7,625 bases of DNA, from NCBI GenBank assembly GCA_900556765.1, contig USQH01000066.1, positions 1 through 7,625 on the forward strand, given 5' to 3'. Below are positions 6,167-7,625 of the stretch, in pieces; position 1 is the stretch's first letter; each line of letters starts with the position of its first letter. The stretch comes from an uncultured Oscillospiraceae bacterium (lineage in GTDB: Bacteria; Bacillota; Clostridia; Oscillospirales; Acutalibacteraceae). The position numbers and the translations under genes are program-made. Under the pieces are notes generated by a model. That model worked only from the letters and a program-made list of their open reading frames with translations. It was not told where the DNA came from and did not search any database.

Positions 6167-6505
6167 GAAAAGAGAAGAGAGAACAAAATCAGATCAATAA
6201 AAGCTCAGACAGCTTAGAGAGGAATGATTCCAATGTACTCCGATGAATCAGCGTTTATCAGAGTTTAACAAAGGAGGCGAGTCCAAAGGCTTAATATAGT
6301 GGTTGAACCACATTCGGATATCAATAAACTGAGAAAAGGTGAGTCCCAAGGAGAACTAAACGGTTTGAATCCGTAATGAAGTTTATTGAAAGACTACACA
6401 ATGAAAAGGTGAGTCCAAAAAACAATCGAGCGGTATGACCGCATGATGATAGATTTAAGAGGAGCATTTGCCGTGTCCGGCAGATGCTCCTTGGTGTTTT
6501 GTTTG
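6167..6505 (+). ncRNA. Candidate ncRNA with three tandem box-plus-hairpin units
   Basis: About 330 nt bounded by a near-consensus promoter and a terminator, with no protein-length frame. It holds three units. Each has an A-rich run, then a box (GGCGAGTCC at 6276-6284; GGTGAGTCC at 6338-6346 and 6408-6416), then 19-20 nt after GAGTCC a short hairpin. The hairpins are GTGGT/ACCAC at 6299-6311, ACGG/CCGT at 6360-6374 and GCGGT/ACCGC at 6430-6442. Stem bases differ between units but stay paired, which suggests that the pairing is selected. Units 1 and 2 have enclosing stems: TCCGATG (6239-6245) with CATTCGGA (6311-6318), and a 10-bp stem 6321-6330 with 6380-6389. The boxes resemble the anti-16S Shine-Dalgarno sequence, yet no start codon lies at a suitable distance. 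The 5' part has a small hairpin AAGCT/AGCTT (6201-6215). Class unknown; a trans-acting sRNA is as likely as a regulatory leader. Confidence 0.65.
6461..6505 (+). terminator. Terminator of the three-unit RNA
   Basis: GGAGCATTTGCCG (6461-6473) pairs with CGGCAGATGCTCC (6478-6490) across a 4-nt loop: 13 bp including one T-G pair that is a wobble only on the plus strand. The tail TTGGTGTTTTGTTT is T-rich but interrupted by G, so the terminator may be leaky toward the exporter gene. Confidence 0.82.
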
Positions 6506-6618
6506 GATAAAATGTTTAATAATCAACCGTTGTCTACGTATGAATGGATTATACGAATATTTCGTCTTGCAATAATTTAAACTTATGGTAGTTGTTTTTA
6601 CACTTCAATGCGTTTTTC
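6506..6618. other. Spacer between the three-unit RNA and the exporter promoter
   Basis: AT-rich sequence with no open frame carrying a ribosome site and no long inverted repeat. I see nothing in it beyond the tail of the preceding terminator. Confidence 0.5.
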
Positions 6619-6647
6619 TTGACCTTCACTTAGTTTTCTGATATTAT
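6619..6647 (+). promoter_or_regulatory. Promoter of the metal exporter gene
   Basis: TTGACC at 6619-6624, a 17-nt spacer and TATTAT at 6642-6647. The start is expected near 6654, leaving a leader of only about 35 nt, which is too short for a manganese riboswitch. GGAGG lies at 6677-6681, 7 nt before the ATG. Confidence 0.65.
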
Positions 6648-6688
6648 AATTTGATGTTGAATAGTTATACTTATTCGGAGGATTTAAA

Positions 6689-7546
6689 ATGCTTGAAATT
6701 TTGATGGATGCGTTTGTCGACGCCTTGGTCGATTGCCTAAAGATGCTTCCGATACTTTATATTGCATATCTTGTAATGGAGCTTTTCGAGCATCATGCAG
6801 GTGAAAAAACCAACCGAATAATTATGCGAGTCGGCAAAGCAGGACCTGCTGTCGGTGGACTGCTTGGTATAATTCCTCAGTGCGGTTTTTCGGGAGCGGT
6901 CGCGGGATTTTATGCCGCTCGTATCGTTTCTCTCGGAACGCTGATGGCGGTCTTTTTATCAACATCGGATGAAATGCTGCCGATACTGATTTCCGGAAAT
7001 GTAAGTGCCGGAACCATTGGAAAGGTATTGCTGTATAAGGTAGTCGGAGGAATCATACTCGGCTTTGCCGTCGACCTCGTTTTTAGATTTCGCAAAAAGG
7101 AAACGGCTGAGCCGGATATACATGATATGTGTACGCGTGAACATTGTTCGTGCGATCACAAAAATGTTTTTTTATCGGCGCTTATACACTCTGCGCGCGT
7201 TATTCTCATGATATTTATTGTGTCGCTTGCGCTCAACCTCGTTTTTGAATTCGGAGGCAAGGATGTGCTGTCTGATTTCATTTTAAATCGCCCGCTTTTG
7301 GGAGAGATCACTGCAGGACTGATCGGGCTTGTTCCAAACTGTTCGGCATCCGTACTGATTACTAATCTTTATGTTGATGGGGTTATTTCCATTGGCGCAA
7401 TGATGTCTGGATTAATGGTTAACGGCGGCGTAGGACTGCTGGTTCTGTACCGCCTGAATAAAAATATTAAAGAAAACATTGCAATAACAGTTCTGTTGTA
7501 TGTGCTCGGCGTTATCGGAGGTATTGTGATCGGTCTGCTGTGGTGA
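6689..7546 (+). CDS. PF11449-type membrane exporter (putative manganese/arsenic efflux)
   Basis: A 285-residue integral membrane protein built as two related halves. Each half has a Pro-x-Cys motif inside a membrane segment: IIPQCGFSGAVAGFYAARI (61-79) and LVPNCSASVLITNLYVDGV (214-232). Each is followed by a 'SLGTLMAVFLSTSDE' or 'SIGAMMSGLMVNGG' helix. This fits the family known as ArsP_2 / 'putative 10TM heavy-metal exporter' (PF11449), whose members are annotated as arsenic efflux or manganese transporters; the assignment is from memory. Conserved STSDE (91-95) is present. The cytosolic or external loop at 136-160 is rich in possible metal ligands: His145, Cys148, His152, Cys153, Cys155, His157. 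The start is fixed by GGAGG 7 nt upstream. It has its own promoter, and no terminator separates it from the partial gene downstream, so the two may form an operon. Transport direction and metal are inference. Confidence 0.82.
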   Translation: MLEILMDAFVDALVDCLKMLPILYIAYLVMELFEHHAGEKTNRIIMRVGKAGPAVGGLLGIIPQCGFSGAVAGFYAARIVSLGTLMAVFLSTSDEMLPILISGNVSAGTIGKVLLYKVVGGIILGFAVDLVFRFRKKETAEPDIHDMCTREHCSCDHKNVFLSALIHSARVILMIFIVSLALNLVFEFGGKDVLSDFILNRPLLGEITAGLIGLVPNCSASVLITNLYVDGVISIGAMMSGLMVNGGVGLLVLYRLNKNIKENIAITVLLYVLGVIGGIVIGLLW

Positions 7547-7584
7547 TGCACACAGGCTGATATATAATAATTTGAGATATGAAA

Positions 7585-7625
7585 ATGAAAAAGACTTTTT
7601 ATACGGAGAGTGCATATATTTTCGG
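7585..7625 (+). CDS. Start of a membrane protein gene, DUF6198/YczE-like, truncated by window edge
   Basis: An open frame begins about 40 nt after the exporter stop and runs off the right edge. The visible residues from the second ATG are MKKTFYTESAYIFG. They resemble the N-terminus of DUF6198/YczE-type multi-pass membrane proteins, which begin with a FYTE-x-AYxxG pattern; only 14 residues are visible, so this is tentative. An in-frame ATG also occurs at 7579; I prefer 7585 because GAG at 7574-7576 gives a better ribosome-site distance. The site is weak, so translation may be coupled to the exporter. Confidence 0.45.
   Translation, partial: MKKTFYTESAYIF

Noticed and set aside
6260..6450. 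CRISPR array
   Set aside because: The three repeats share only a short box and a variable hairpin, spacing is 62 and 70 nt, and no repeat of CRISPR length is conserved.
6506..6688. yybP-ykoY manganese riboswitch ahead of the exporter
   Set aside because: The leader from the likely promoter is only ~35 nt and lacks the conserved GGGGAGTAG-type sequence; the RNA at 6167-6505 ends in its own terminator and does not show that consensus.

Overview
The window looks like chromosome from a low-to-middle GC anaerobic Firmicute of the class Clostridia, probably a gut Oscillospiraceae/Ruminococcus-type organism. This rests on family content: a DUF6774-like mini-protein, a DUF1292 protein, a secreted multi-module protein of the gut-Clostridia style and a PF11449-type metal exporter. 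Other clues are AT-rich spacers with Gram-positive SigA-like promoters, strong AGGAGG ribosome sites and classical stem-plus-T-run terminators. The assignment is inference; no rRNA or other taxonomic marker is present.

Layout. (1) 1-342, +: the 3' end of livF, an ABC transporter ATPase for branched-chain amino acids, closed by a strong terminator. (2) 343-753: an AT-rich spacer ending in a clean promoter and ribosome site for (3) 754-3387, +: an 877-residue secreted protein. It has four copies of a ~130-residue module, one CxxC-type insert, two beta-rich repeats and a C-terminal domain. A terminator follows. (4) 3544-3747, +: a 67-residue DUF6774-like protein that converges on (5) 3884-5281, -: an SLC13/DASS-type anion permease. 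The two share a bidirectional terminator. (6) 5282-5653: no protein gene, but a GC-rich, heavily paired RNA of about 190 nt on the minus strand, followed by a minus-strand terminator hairpin just ahead of the permease. This arrangement could be a cis-regulatory leader or a free-standing ncRNA. (7) 5654-5989, -: a DUF1292 acidic protein with a very good promoter. (8) 5990-6688: a divergent + promoter (TTGACA-17-TATATT) driving an apparently noncoding RNA of about 330 nt. It carries three tandem units, each with a Shine-Dalgarno-like GGTGAGTCC box and a small hairpin at fixed spacing, and it ends in a terminator. (9) 6689-7546, +: a PF11449-type membrane exporter (putative manganese/arsenic efflux) with its own promoter. 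(10) about 7585-7625, +: the first codons of another gene, resembling a DUF6198/YczE-type membrane protein.

The genes do not form one pathway. Each of the main blocks appears to have its own promoter or terminator. The two items most worth following are the minus-strand structured RNA ahead of the anion permease and the three-unit RNA between the DUF1292 gene and the exporter. I could not assign either to a known class by eye.
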